The position numbers were made by a program, and so were the translations under genes. A DNA stretch of 10,283 nt from DASTPP01 sp035762175 (GTDB lineage Bacteria > Myxococcota_A > Polyangia > Polyangiales > Polyangiaceae). Shown in pieces: positions 1-6,404 of this stretch; positions within the stretch are counted from its first letter, which is position 1, and each line of letters opens with the position of its first letter. The DNA is taken from contig DASTPP010000150.1 in the NCBI GenBank assembly GCA_035762175.1, positions 1 to 10,283 of the forward strand, read 5' to 3'. The notes beneath the pieces are model-generated. The model was not told where the DNA came from. It saw only the letters and a list, made by a program, of their open reading frames with translations, and made no database searches.

Positions 1-15
1 CGCGTCCGTGACCAT

Positions 16-49
16 CGGGGCTCCGCGAGCCCCGGGCCCGGCCCGGGGC
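16..49. other. Overlapping, mutually exclusive GC-rich hairpins
   Basis: CGGGGCTC (16-23) pairs with GAGCCCCG (27-34) around a 3-nt loop. Overlapping it, GCCCCGGGC (29-37) pairs with GCCCGGGGC (41-49), also around a 3-nt loop. Both stems are perfect and share bases 29-34, so only one can form. There is no T-tract. It may be a terminator-like structure of the element to the left or simple GC-rich sequence. Confidence 0.4.
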
Positions 50-75
50 GCCGAGCCGCAGCCTCGCACGCGCCG

Positions 76-723
76 TCAGGACGGCGGCCGACCTGCAGAA
101 ATAGTTGTCGTCGGCCTGCAGAAGTAATCGTCGCCCATCAGCGACTGCACTACTGGCACGGGCGTGGATCGCGCAATGGTGGTGCCGTCACCCAACTGAC
201 CGGCGTTGTTGAGCCCCCAGCAGCGGATTTCGCCCCCGCCCAGCAGTGCGCAGCTGTGTTGGTAGCCGAGCGCCAGCGCTTGCACGCCCGTTAGCGGCGG
301 CCCGCCGGGCGATGCGAGCACGGCCACGGGGGTGAGCCGGTCGATTGCCGTGCCGTCGCCCAGTTGACCGTAGACGTTGTCTCCCCAGCAGAGGACTTGG
401 CCCCCGTTCACGAGGGCGCAGCTATGATTGTACCTGGCCGCGATCTGGTTGACCACCAGCCCTCCGCCCGCTCCGGCTTGCCCGCTGGCCCCGCCTTGCC
501 CGCCGGCTCCGCCTGCGCCGCTCATGCCCTGGGCGCCGCCTTGTCCCGCGGCCCCTTGCCCGCCGCCCGCCGAGCCGGCGCTGCCCCCCTTGCCCGACGC
601 GCCCGACGCGCCCGACGCGCCCGAGCGCGGCACGTTGCCGGGGTCGTCGTCCTCGTCGCCGCAGGCGACGGCCAGGAGGGCAGCGGACGCGAAGGCCAGA
701 CCGGTCAACGAAAGAACGCGCAT
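76..723 (-). CDS. RCC1-repeat lipoprotein A, truncated at its 3' end
   Basis: A 215-residue protein from the ATG at 723, chosen because GGGGAG lies just upstream and the product then begins with a clear lipoprotein signal (hydrophobic residues 5-20, AVA before Cys21, then an acidic stretch). A Gly/Ala/Ser-rich linker (about 33-87) follows, then two RCC1/BNR repeats with the form HSCAL-GG-CWG-N-GQLGDGT, two Cys per repeat. The second repeat stops being RCC1-like after V-V-Q-S. The last 20 or so residues are read through the adjacent foreign DNA, and the TGA is at 76-78. The complete paralogue C has seven repeats, so this is a 3'-truncated remnant, probably exported but unable to close a propeller alone. 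It lacks the Cys-rich domain of B, C and D and has a different signal sequence. Confidence 0.8.
   Translation of the reverse strand: MRVLSLTGLAFASAALLAVACGDEDDDPGNVPRSGASGASGASGKGGSAGSAGGGQGAAGQGGAQGMSGAGGAGGQGGASGQAGAGGGLVVNQIAARYNHSCALVNGGQVLCWGDNVYGQLGDGTAIDRLTPVAVLASPGGPPLTGVQALALGYQHSCALLGGGEIRCWGLNNAGQLGDGTTIARSTPVPVVQSLMGDDYFCRPTTTISAGRPPS
92..137. repeat. Two tandem imperfect 23-bp repeats near the putative IS end
   Basis: Copies are 92-114 and 115-137. Both begin CCTGCAGAA and match at about 17 of 23 positions, with a shared GTCG later in each unit. Their position immediately inside the break in gene A fits transposase-binding sites at an element end, which is inference. Confidence 0.6.
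592..618. repeat. Three tandem 9-bp units in the linker of gene A
   Basis: GCCCGACGC is repeated exactly at 592-600, 601-609 and 610-618, with a partial fourth copy. On the minus strand it encodes the Gly-Ala-Ser run at the start of the linker. In-frame 9-bp units can expand or contract without frameshift. Confidence 0.85.
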
Positions 724-1185
724 CTCGACGTCTCCCCAGCACCCGCTCGCAGGTGCCCTCTCGACGGGTCTGCTCCGTCGCAAGTGACGATGGGGATGCC
801 CCCACCCAGCGACAGTGAGACGTCGCCGGGCTCGGTCGGACGACAGTCTTTCGTCGCCGGGAGGTCCCCTCGCCACGCGCTCGCCCAGGTGGCTCACGCA
901 GCGCTTGGGGCAAGCGGGCGGCGTGCTTCGGCCCGTCCGGGGGGCCGCCCTCGTCGGCGCGAGCTCCGAGCCCGAGCGCGTCGAGACGTTTCGGCAACGA
1001 CCTCCTGCCCCTTCGGGGCACTCCCGGGGCATCGACGTCGGCCGGTGGAGGCCACCAGGGTGCCGACGTCCCTGGTAGCAAGAGGCGATGGGGAGGATTT
1101 CGAGCGCGAGCGGAGAGGACGGGTCCCGGCAGGGCGAGGTGCGACACCGAGCGCGCGGCTTGCGGGCACCGAAGACCGCCGACGA

Positions 1186-1195
1186 ATTCGCGAAT
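1186..1195. promoter_or_regulatory. 10-bp perfect palindrome, possible operator
   Basis: ATTCGCGAAT is a perfect self-complementary site in the A/B intergenic region, about 460 bp upstream of the start of A. It stands out by its A/T content. A regulatory role is speculative. Confidence 0.2.
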
Positions 1196-1219
1196 CGACC
1201 GGGTCCGAGTGCCCATCCT

Positions 1220-1234
1220 GCTTGGATTCCAAGC
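1220..1234. promoter_or_regulatory. Inverted repeat GCTTGGA-T-TCCAAGC
   Basis: Perfect 7-bp arms around one base, roughly 110 bp beyond the stop of gene B. It could be a dyad bound by a regulator or a minimal hairpin; the 1-nt spacing argues for a protein-binding dyad. There is no T-tract on either side. Confidence 0.25.
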
Positions 1235-1314
1235 GCCCCGGGACGGCCGAGGGCACTGCGAAGGGGCGGTCGGGGGAGGGGAGCATTCCGAGACGAGCCC
1301 CAAGCCGGCGCCCG

Positions 1315-1366
1315 TCAAGGCGACGCCCCACCGACGCCCATCAAGGCGACGCCCCACCGACGCCCG
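1315..1366. repeat. 26-bp tandem duplication across the stop codon of gene B
   Basis: Two copies, 1315-1340 and 1341-1366, both beginning TCAAGGCGACGCC and differing only at the last base. The leading TCA of the second copy is the TGA stop of gene B on the minus strand, so the last few residues of B and the sequence just beyond are copies of each other. Because 26 is not a multiple of three, gain or loss of a unit would change the reading frame at the end of B. Confidence 0.9.
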
Positions 1367-2577
1367 GCTCGAACTGGACGGGCACGGGCGTGAGCCGCTC
1401 GGTCGACGTGCCGTCGCCCAACTGAGCGGAGCCGTTAAGCCCCCAGCAGCGGACGTCGCCCCCGCTCATCCACGCGCAGCTGTGGGTGTCGCCGAGCGCC
1501 AGGGCTTGCGCGCCCGTCAGCGGCGGCCCGCCCGGCGCTTGCAAGACCGCCACGGGAGTAGGCCGGTCGGTCTCCGTGCCGTCGCCCAGCTGACCGGAGT
1601 CGTTGCGACCCCAGCAGCGGACGTCGCCCCCACCCAGCAGCGCGCAGCCGTGGTCCCCACCGAGCGCCAGGGCTTGCACGCCCGCCAGTGGCGGCCCGCC
1701 CGGCGACGCGAGCATGGCCACGGGGGTGAACCGATAGGTCGTCGTGCCGTCGCCGAGCTGACCGAAGTCGTTGCGCCCCCAGCAGCGGACGTCGCCCCCG
1801 TTCACGAGGGCGCAGCTATGATCCGTCCCGGCCGCGATCTGGTTGACCACCGACACACCGCCCGCTCCGGCTTGACCGCCGGCTCCGCCTCGGCCCCCGG
1901 TCCCGCCTGGGTCCCCGCCCGCCCCACTCGTGCCCGCCGCGCCGCCCGAGGGGTTCGGGAAGACGTCGGCTTCGTCGCCCACGAACCGGCAGCCCCGGCT
2001 GGTGCACGTCACGTCCGCCGGCAGGCACAAGCCCGCCTTGAAGCAGGTGCTCCTCGCGTCGCACGACACGTTCTCGCACTCAGCCAGCATTGGCACCGTC
2101 AGCCGGACGGTGTCGTGCGGCAGGTAGCGCAGCGCGCGGCGCGCCACGATGCAGCCACGGTAGGCATTGAGCGGGTCCGGGCTCGGCCCGCACGCGTCGG
2201 TCGAGGACGCGTCCACGGCCGTGACGACCTTGAGGGCCAGGGGCCCGTCGCGCTCGCCGCTGGGCACGACGACCAGCATGCCCAGGCCGCTCGAGCCGTC
2301 GGGCCGCCGTTCGCAGAAGGTGCTCGACATCGAAGCGGGCTTGTCTTCGAGCTCGCCCAGGTGGCCGACGGTGACGGCGGTTCCGTGGAGCTTGTCGCAG
2401 GGCAGGTCGGTGCTCAGCCACAGCTCGAGCTGCGTCGGCTCGAGGCAGGTGGTGGCCGAGAGCACCACGAACGCAGGAAGCAGCCACGCCGCGGGGCGCG
2501 GTCTCGCTCGCGGGGTGCGATCGAACGAGCCGCCCCCAAAGGCGTTTTACGAAGACCCCTCGGGCTATCGTGGACAT
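1341..2577 (-). CDS. RCC1-repeat lipoprotein B, three repeats, frameshifted signal region
   Basis: Predicted exported protein of about 411 residues if one extra base is discounted. ATG at 2577 aligns with the starts of C and D and follows GGGGCAG. In that frame the first residues read MSTIARGVFVKRL, but the frame carrying the mature protein enters only after 2533-2540 (CCCCCAAA on the plus strand), where one base too many separates the two. The uninterrupted downstream frame has no ATG until inside the signal and could start only at a GTG at 2468 (375 residues), within the hydrophobic core. Then follow Cys of the lipobox-like ATTC, a Cys-rich domain shared with C and D, a Gly-rich linker and three RCC1 repeats ending with the MSGG-type final repeat. 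It may be a pseudogene, a frameshifting gene or a sequence error. It lies 61 bp downstream of the CHAT gene. Confidence 0.8.
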
Positions 2578-2603
2578 CACTGCCCCGTCTGAGATTCGGC
2601 GTC
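2578..2603 (-). promoter_or_regulatory. Leader and ribosome-binding site of gene B
   Basis: Reading toward ATG 2577, this leader starts GACGCC and ends in ACGGGGCAG two bases before the ATG. The same elements in the same order precede gene C (6377-6404), and a shorter version precedes D (8485-8505). The G-rich part is the likely ribosome-binding site and supports ATG 2577 as the ancestral start of B despite the frameshift. Confidence 0.55.
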
Positions 2604-2638
2604 GGCGATGGTAGGCAGAGTGGGTGTCACGGCAGTTT

Positions 2639-4195
2639 CTATGCTAAATAATCCCTTATAAGGGCGGGGTTGGCCGTGGGCGCGGGCGCGGGCGCGGGCG
2701 CACTCGCTGAGGGCTTCGGCGCGCTGTCCACCGGCTTGGGCCGCTCTGGTACGACCGTGCGCTGGTCCCTTTTTTTCGACTTTGGTGGATTGACGGCCAC
2801 CGCTTTCCCCTGCTCGAAGGGCGCCGGGGTGTGCGCATTTGGAGCATCGCTACTGGGTGTAGCGGGTGGCAAGTTCGACGGTTCCATGGGGGCGCTGTTC
2901 GCAGGCCCCGGACCCTTCTCGGGCGGTGAAACGCTGCTGATGGTTGTGTGGGTAGGAGGCGATGATGGTTTTGGCGATAGATAGGCGGCTAGCGCCGGGG
3001 TGACCATAGCGGCCAGAAGGAGGCCGACTGCCAGCCGTCCGCGACTTCGCCAGGGCGGCGGAGAGCGTAGGAAGGCCCCCCCAGCCGAACGCATGAAAAG
3101 CGCGGGTGTCGCCCACTCGAGCGACCCCCCGACGCAGATACCCTTGCGCGCTTCAGTCACGGCCTCCTCAATCGAGTCGCCCGCTGCGATTTGCCGGTAG
3201 ATCTGGCGCGCGAACTTGGCGGCAACCTTGTCACTGATGGGGAACTGCATCGCCAGCACGGCGGGCACCCCCGCTTCGGCCACGAGGGCGGCCGTGCTCG
3301 AAAACAGCTCGCGCGCGTCGCCGCTCGCGCCGTCGCACGCGTTCAAGAACACCATTCGGATCGAACGTCGGTCGCGTAGTAGGACCCGCAGGTCACTCGC
3401 ACGCAAGTGACCGTACCCGCCGCCTTCAGACGCAATCGAGAGCAAACCTTGTGCCGTGGTTTGGTCAAACGTTCCATGCCCCGCAAAATGCAGGATGTGC
3501 CAGTCTTTGCGGTCCAGCGCTTCGAGCAACTCTTGGCTGGTCGGGTTCTCGAGCCAAGTGACGTCGGCAAGGCCCTTTTGGCGAAGCGGGGCGAGTGCCG
3601 CATTGATGCTCGAGCGCTCGTCGTCGAGCTCAAGGGGGCCACCGCCCCCCGACGAGAGAACGCCGAGGATCTGCAAGGGTGGTTCAACTCCCAGAGGCGC
3701 CGGTGGCTTATCAACCAACACGTAGCGTACGACCGGCGTGACCTCGGACAAGCACAAGTGGTTGCCATGTCGCGAGCAGAGAAGCTCCCACGGAACAAGC
3801 GCCAGGGCTCCGTCGTGGGTGACAAGGTTGACCCGAAGGCCTTTGCCCACGTGTTTCGCGTGCTCGCGGCTGGCCGCAAAGAGCTCAGCGACTTGGCCTT
3901 GAAAAATCGCATTGTAGAGCGATTCCCCGAGTTCGAAGGAGCTAGCCTTGGGGGCTGCTTCGACAACGACGTCGCGCTTCTCAAGCAAAGCGCCGCTGCG
4001 TGCCCCCATGTCTCGCGGCGCCGAGGCCAGGCGGAGCGCATCGCTATGCAACTCTGTACGCAACGCAGAGAGAGCACTGAGGTTCAGAGGTAGAGAAATC
4101 TCGTAATCGCATTCGCCCTGCGGCGAGCGCACGGTGACGCGGCACATCGTATCCGACGACGCCCGCACATCGAGGAAGAAGTCGAGGTAGATCAT
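2639..4195 (-). CDS. CHAT-domain caspase-like protease with C-terminal membrane anchor
   Basis: 518 residues from ATG 4195. The frame extends to a TTG at 4237, but MIYLDF is preferred because the extension lacks similarity to anything recognisable and GGAGGG lies upstream of the ATG. Residues 1-160 are an all-beta-looking N-terminal part and linker. The CHAT domain (Caspase HetF Associated with TPRs) spans about 165-375, with the catalytic dyad visible as His240 in HILHFAGHG and Cys287 in VFLNACDGA; GVPAVLAMQFPISD is the usual following strand and helix. After a basic stretch (RSRGR), residues 388-406 form one hydrophobic segment, then about 110 Pro/Ser/Ala-rich residues. Basic residues before the segment predict a cytoplasmic protease and an outside tail (inference). 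No TPRs are fused, unlike many CHAT proteins. The substrate is unknown. Candidate partners are the RCC1 genes 61 bp downstream and the divergent TPR/PEGA-like gene. Confidence 0.88.
   Translation of the reverse strand: MIYLDFFLDVRASSDTMCRVTVRSPQGECDYEISLPLNLSALSALRTELHSDALRLASAPRDMGARSGALLEKRDVVVEAAPKASSFELGESLYNAIFQGQVAELFAASREHAKHVGKGLRVNLVTHDGALALVPWELLCSRHGNHLCLSEVTPVVRYVLVDKPPAPLGVEPPLQILGVLSSGGGGPLELDDERSSINAALAPLRQKGLADVTWLENPTSQELLEALDRKDWHILHFAGHGTFDQTTAQGLLSIASEGGGYGHLRASDLRVLLRDRRSIRMVFLNACDGASGDARELFSSTAALVAEAGVPAVLAMQFPISDKVAAKFARQIYRQIAAGDSIEEAVTEARKGICVGGSLEWATPALFMRSAGGAFLRSPPPWRSRGRLAVGLLLAAMVTPALAAYLSPKPSSPPTHTTISSVSPPEKGPGPANSAPMEPSNLPPATPSSDAPNAHTPAPFEQGKAVAVNPPKSKKRDQRTVVPERPKPVDSAPKPSASAPAPAPAPTANPALIRDYLA
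2678..2701. repeat. Four tandem GGGCGC hexamers coding for (Ala-Pro)n
   Basis: Four exact GGGCGC units lie in the 3' part of the CHAT gene and encode the Ala-Pro run of its Pro-rich tail (about residues 500-506). Hexamer slippage would change tail length without a frameshift. Confidence 0.85.
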
Positions 4196-4401
4196 CGGCC
4201 TGGATGCGCCCTCCGAGCGGATTGGCTTTGAAACCAAGCACGTCGCCAGGGCGCCACAGGGCGGATGGCCTTGCGTCGCCTGTGCCTCGAAGTCGTCACG
4301 TCACTGCACAGGGCGTCTGCGGCACGCTGAATCAGGGGTGCTCGCTCGCGAGGCATGTTCGCTACTGCGTCCGCGGGTTCCACGAAGGAAGGCTCGGTCA
4401 C
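4192..4401 (-). CDS. Doubtful 69-codon ORF overlapping the CHAT start by ATGA
   Basis: Runs from a GTG at 4401 to a TGA at 4192-4194 that shares bases with the ATG of the CHAT gene (ATGA, 4195-4192), a common sign of translational coupling. The product begins with acidic residues and becomes Arg-rich. I recognise no family, signal peptide or membrane segment, and there is no strong ribosome-binding site. In G+C-rich DNA such an overlap can arise by chance, so it may be a leader ORF, a decayed gene or a shadow frame. Confidence 0.25.
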   Translation of the reverse strand: MTEPSFVEPADAVANMPRERAPLIQRAADALCSDVTTSRHRRRKAIRPVAPWRRAWFQSQSARRAHPGR

Positions 4402-4624
4402 CGCGCCCTGAAAGCACCTGCACTTACATGGGGGGCGTGCTCCCTGCCACCACGCTGTCGATCATCGCCCACGGTCACGACGGTTGGACGACGCGAACGG
4501 GCATCTGCCGACACCTTTCTTTGGGGGGCTGTACCTCGACGCACGCTTCTCCCTTTGGCTCCGCCTTCCCTCCCTTTTCTCGGGGCGTGTAACGCGCCCG
4601 CAGGAGGAGCTAACTCCGTCAGCG

Positions 4625-4673
4625 CTTCGCCCCGTCGCCGCGAAGGGGGCCCACGAGGCGTCAATTCGCGGCG
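4625..4673. other. Competing stem-loops in the divergent intergenic region
   Basis: CTTCGC (4625-4630) pairs with GCGAAG (4640-4645). Alternatively, CGCCGCGAA (4636-4644) pairs perfectly with TTCGCGGCG (4665-4673) around a 20-nt loop. The two overlap, so they exclude each other. A perfect 12-bp palindrome, GCGCGTACGCGC, lies a little further right. This could belong to a structured RNA or be chance in G+C-rich DNA. Confidence 0.35.
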
Positions 4674-4767
4674 GAAGTCCAGCAGCGGCGAAAGGGACAC
4701 CCGGCGCGTACGCGCAGGGCCGGCCCCGTTAAGGACGCTCGAATCGAAGTCCCTCCGCCCTCGGGAC

Positions 4768-4805
4768 CGGTGGCTTGGGAGCACGCTCATACCCCGAAGC
4801 CACCG
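4768..4805. terminator. Hairpin, possible factor-dependent terminator or structured RNA element
   Basis: CGGTGGCTT (4768-4776) is perfectly complementary to AAGCCACCG (4797-4805), and the adjacent GGG can pair with CCC with a small bulge. There is no T-tract, so intrinsic termination is not supported. It is the longest perfect stem in the divergent intergenic region. Confidence 0.3.
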
Positions 4806-5376
4806 CCGCCTAGCGCTGTGAATGCGCACCCCACAACCATGAGACGGCCTCCTGCCCGCGGGGACGACACCAACGATTGATGCGCCCGCGCCATCTTTGC
4901 ATCAGGTGTGTTGTCGTGTGATCAACTGGCGCACATCGGGATGGCGTCGCGTTCCCAGAATCGAACGACAGGTGGCGCACGAAAAGCCGTCGTGAGTTCG
5001 CCGTCCAAGTCGTCTCACCATCGGGTACTTGCGTGTCGCAGGGTAGGCAGCAGTTGAGTCAGAGAGAGGGCACTGGGTCGCTCCCGAGCGTGCGCGGCCG
5101 AGCTTTGCGCGCCGACGTCCCATCCTTCGAAAACGAGAGGGAAGTAGCGGGCCTTCGGCGCTTTGGCTTCCAGTACCCCCGGCTCACTCCGCGTCTCTAC
5201 CCTCGGCCCGCACCGAGACCATCCCCGGGGCCGCCGCCTTGGGCGCCTGCTCTGCTCGTCCTGGCCCCAAATCGAGGCCCAAGCCGAGCGCTACCGCGAC
5301 GGACTCGACCTCCCTGAAGCGCTCGTCTTCTCAAGAATCGCCCCGCTCCGGGCTTCTCCGCGGACGCAAGCACGCC

Positions 5377-6285
5377 ATGAACCTTCTCGCCGCTCTGTCC
5401 CCGCCCCGTCGCGCCCCCTTGGCGCAGGGCTTCGCGCTCGTTCTCACGGCCGCGTTCGCCTCTGCCCAAACCCCTCCGACCGACATACCTACCGCTCCAT
5501 CGACGACGGCAGCGCCCACGGCCGCAGCGCCGGCGGCAACGGCCCCATCCCCGATGCCGGACGAGGGGGCCACCCCGGACGACGCACGGGCGCTAGGCCG
5601 CAAGGGCGACCAAGCCCAGGACGAGCGCCGCTACGACGAGGCGGTTCGCTACTACGAGCAGGCGCTTCGTCTGGTGCAAGTGCCCGCGCTCTTTTTCAAC
5701 GCCGCCCAGGCCTATGAGATGCTTGGCCGCTACCCCAACGCGCTCGACGCACTCTTGCGCTTCAAGGCCGCCGCGCCGCCCGACTACGTGCGTCAGCGCG
5801 CGCCCGACCTCGACAAGCGCATCGCCGTCCTGCGCAACAAGGTCACCGCCCTCACGGTCAACACCAACGTGGCTGGGGCACGCGTGTTCTTGCGCGACAC
5901 CGTCGTCGGCGCCAAGCCCGCCGATAAACCCCTCAGGGTCTCGGTCAACGCGGGCCACGCCACGGTCGAGGTCAACGCCGACGGCTACAACCCCTACCGC
6001 AAGGAGGTTGACCTGCCCGCCGCCGGCTCGCTCGTACTCGACGTGCAGCTTACCCAGCGCGGCGACCCGAAGCCGAGTGTCATCGTGCGCGAGGTGCGCC
6101 GCGAGGCCCCCGCCACGCCCTTCTGGTCGCAATGGTGGTTCTGGGCCGGCGCCGGCGTGCTGATCGTGGGTGGCGCGACCACGGTCTACGCCATGACGAC
6201 CGAGAAAGACGCCAAGTCTGGCCCGCTCGGGCGCATCTCCGGGCCGCTCGGCGTGCAGCCCTCGGGCCTCGGCCTCCGCTTCTGA
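5377..6285 (+). CDS. Exported TPR plus PEGA-like membrane protein
   Basis: 302 residues. ATG 5377 is chosen because the product then opens with a signal peptide: two Arg at 11-12, hydrophobic 17-29, probable cleavage after ASA at 30. A Pro/Ala/Thr-rich spacer (31-65) leads to TPR-like helices (about 69-132, with GDQAQDERRYDEAVRYYEQAL and a second AAQAYEMLGRYPNAL helix pair). A PEGA-like beta domain (about 157-226, including GHATVEVNADGYNPY) follows, then one membrane helix (about 252-272, Trp-rich at its start) and a short tail. PEGA domains bind or present at the cell surface in known families, and TPRs mediate protein contacts. This layout is common in myxobacterial envelope proteins. It is divergent from the CHAT gene, and gene C starts 119 bp downstream on the same strand. 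The ribosome-binding site is weak. Function beyond an envelope scaffold is unknown. Confidence 0.8.
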   Translation: MNLLAALSPPRRAPLAQGFALVLTAAFASAQTPPTDIPTAPSTTAAPTAAAPAATAPSPMPDEGATPDDARALGRKGDQAQDERRYDEAVRYYEQALRLVQVPALFFNAAQAYEMLGRYPNALDALLRFKAAAPPDYVRQRAPDLDKRIAVLRNKVTALTVNTNVAGARVFLRDTVVGAKPADKPLRVSVNAGHATVEVNADGYNPYRKEVDLPAAGSLVLDVQLTQRGDPKPSVIVREVRREAPATPFWSQWWFWAGAGVLIVGGATTVYAMTTEKDAKSGPLGRISGPLGVQPSGLGLRF

Positions 6286-6297
6286 CATTTCGGTTGG

Positions 6298-6321
6298 TGC
6301 AATTCGACCGCTCGAATTGCA
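6298..6321. promoter_or_regulatory. Perfect 10-bp inverted repeat before gene C
   Basis: TGCAATTCGA (6298-6307) and TCGAATTGCA (6312-6321) are perfect complements around the 4-nt loop CCGC, 12 bp after the TGA of the TPR/PEGA-like gene. It is strikingly A/T-rich for this genome. It could be an operator upstream of gene C or a weak terminator hairpin; no T-tract follows. An operator seems somewhat more likely, since the next 80 bp must hold the promoter and leader of C. Confidence 0.45.
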
Positions 6322-6376
6322 AAGCCAATCCCACGAAATGGCAAGCTTTTCGAACGTGACTCATCTGACTTTGCTT

Positions 6377-6404
6377 GACGCCAAAGCTCGAAACGAGGGC
6401 AGAG
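6377..6404 (+). promoter_or_regulatory. Leader and ribosome-binding site of gene C
   Basis: Starts GACGCC and ends with CGAAACGAGGGCAG just before ATG 6405. The last part is identical to the leader of gene D, and the whole aligns with that of B. It decides the start of C: the frame is open to a TTG at 6375, but conservation of sequence and spacing up to ATG 6405 among paralogues shows that the ATG is used. Confidence 0.6.

Larger units (their letters stand above)
1..140. mobile_element. Probable insertion-sequence end (partial, possibly IS21-like)
   Basis: Read along gene A on the minus strand, similarity to RCC1 repeats stops abruptly after the codons for V-V-Q-S, at about 141. The sequence beyond has no RCC1 character. 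On the plus strand this segment ends in CCCATCA (134-140), and its last 50 bases hold two adjacent imperfect copies of a 23-bp unit. A CA-3' end with repeated transposase-binding units just inside it is known for the IS21 family. No transposase is visible because the element would extend left of the window, so the family is a guess. The alternative is a non-IS rearrangement junction. Confidence 0.45.
724..1340. other. Intergenic region between genes A and B, no convincing gene
   Basis: 617 bp separate the start of A from the stop of B, both on the minus strand. Open frames cross it on both strands, but their products are Arg/Pro/Ala-rich, have no family features and run on as antisense shadows of A or B. 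It should hold the promoter of A and any terminator of B. The only structured items I see are two short AT-centred palindromes at 1186-1195 and 1220-1234, in otherwise GC-rich sequence. Confidence 0.6.
4402..5376. other. Divergent intergenic region between CHAT and TPR/PEGA genes
   Basis: About 975 bp (1.18 kb if the small ORF upstream of CHAT is not real) separate the two divergent genes. Open frames on both strands code for low-complexity Arg/Pro/Ser-rich peptides with no domain, signal peptide or membrane segment I can recognise. Promoters for both directions should lie here, but I see no convincing -35/-10 pair. The middle (about 4605-4805) holds several clean inverted repeats, listed separately. 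I found no tRNA or rRNA. Confidence 0.55.

Noticed and set aside
592..618. Short direct repeats as a possible CRISPR array
   Set aside because: Units are 9 bp, contiguous, without spacers and in the coding frame of gene A.
364..1425. Long plus-strand open frame of 353 codons over genes A and B
   Set aside because: It is antisense to the RCC1 coding frame of A, and its product is Arg/Ala/Pro-rich without domains; high G+C keeps several frames open.
1209..2651. 480-codon plus-strand open frame
   Set aside because: Antisense shadow of gene B; similar shadows recur opposite C and D, which shows they follow from the RCC1 coding sequence and not from a separate gene.
2653..2664. Perfect palindrome CCCTTATAAGGG
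   Set aside because: It lies inside the last codons of the CHAT gene with no T-tract and is short; not enough to call a terminator or operator.
4609..4619. GCTAACTCCGT, resembling part of the 16S rRNA 530 region
   Set aside because: The flanking sequence does not continue as 16S rRNA, and the invariant CAGCCGCGGTAA is missing; a chance match.
4958..4966. GAATCGAAC, a tRNA T-loop-like string on the minus strand
   Set aside because: The adjoining bases do not form a 5-bp T stem, and no acceptor or anticodon arm can be built around it.
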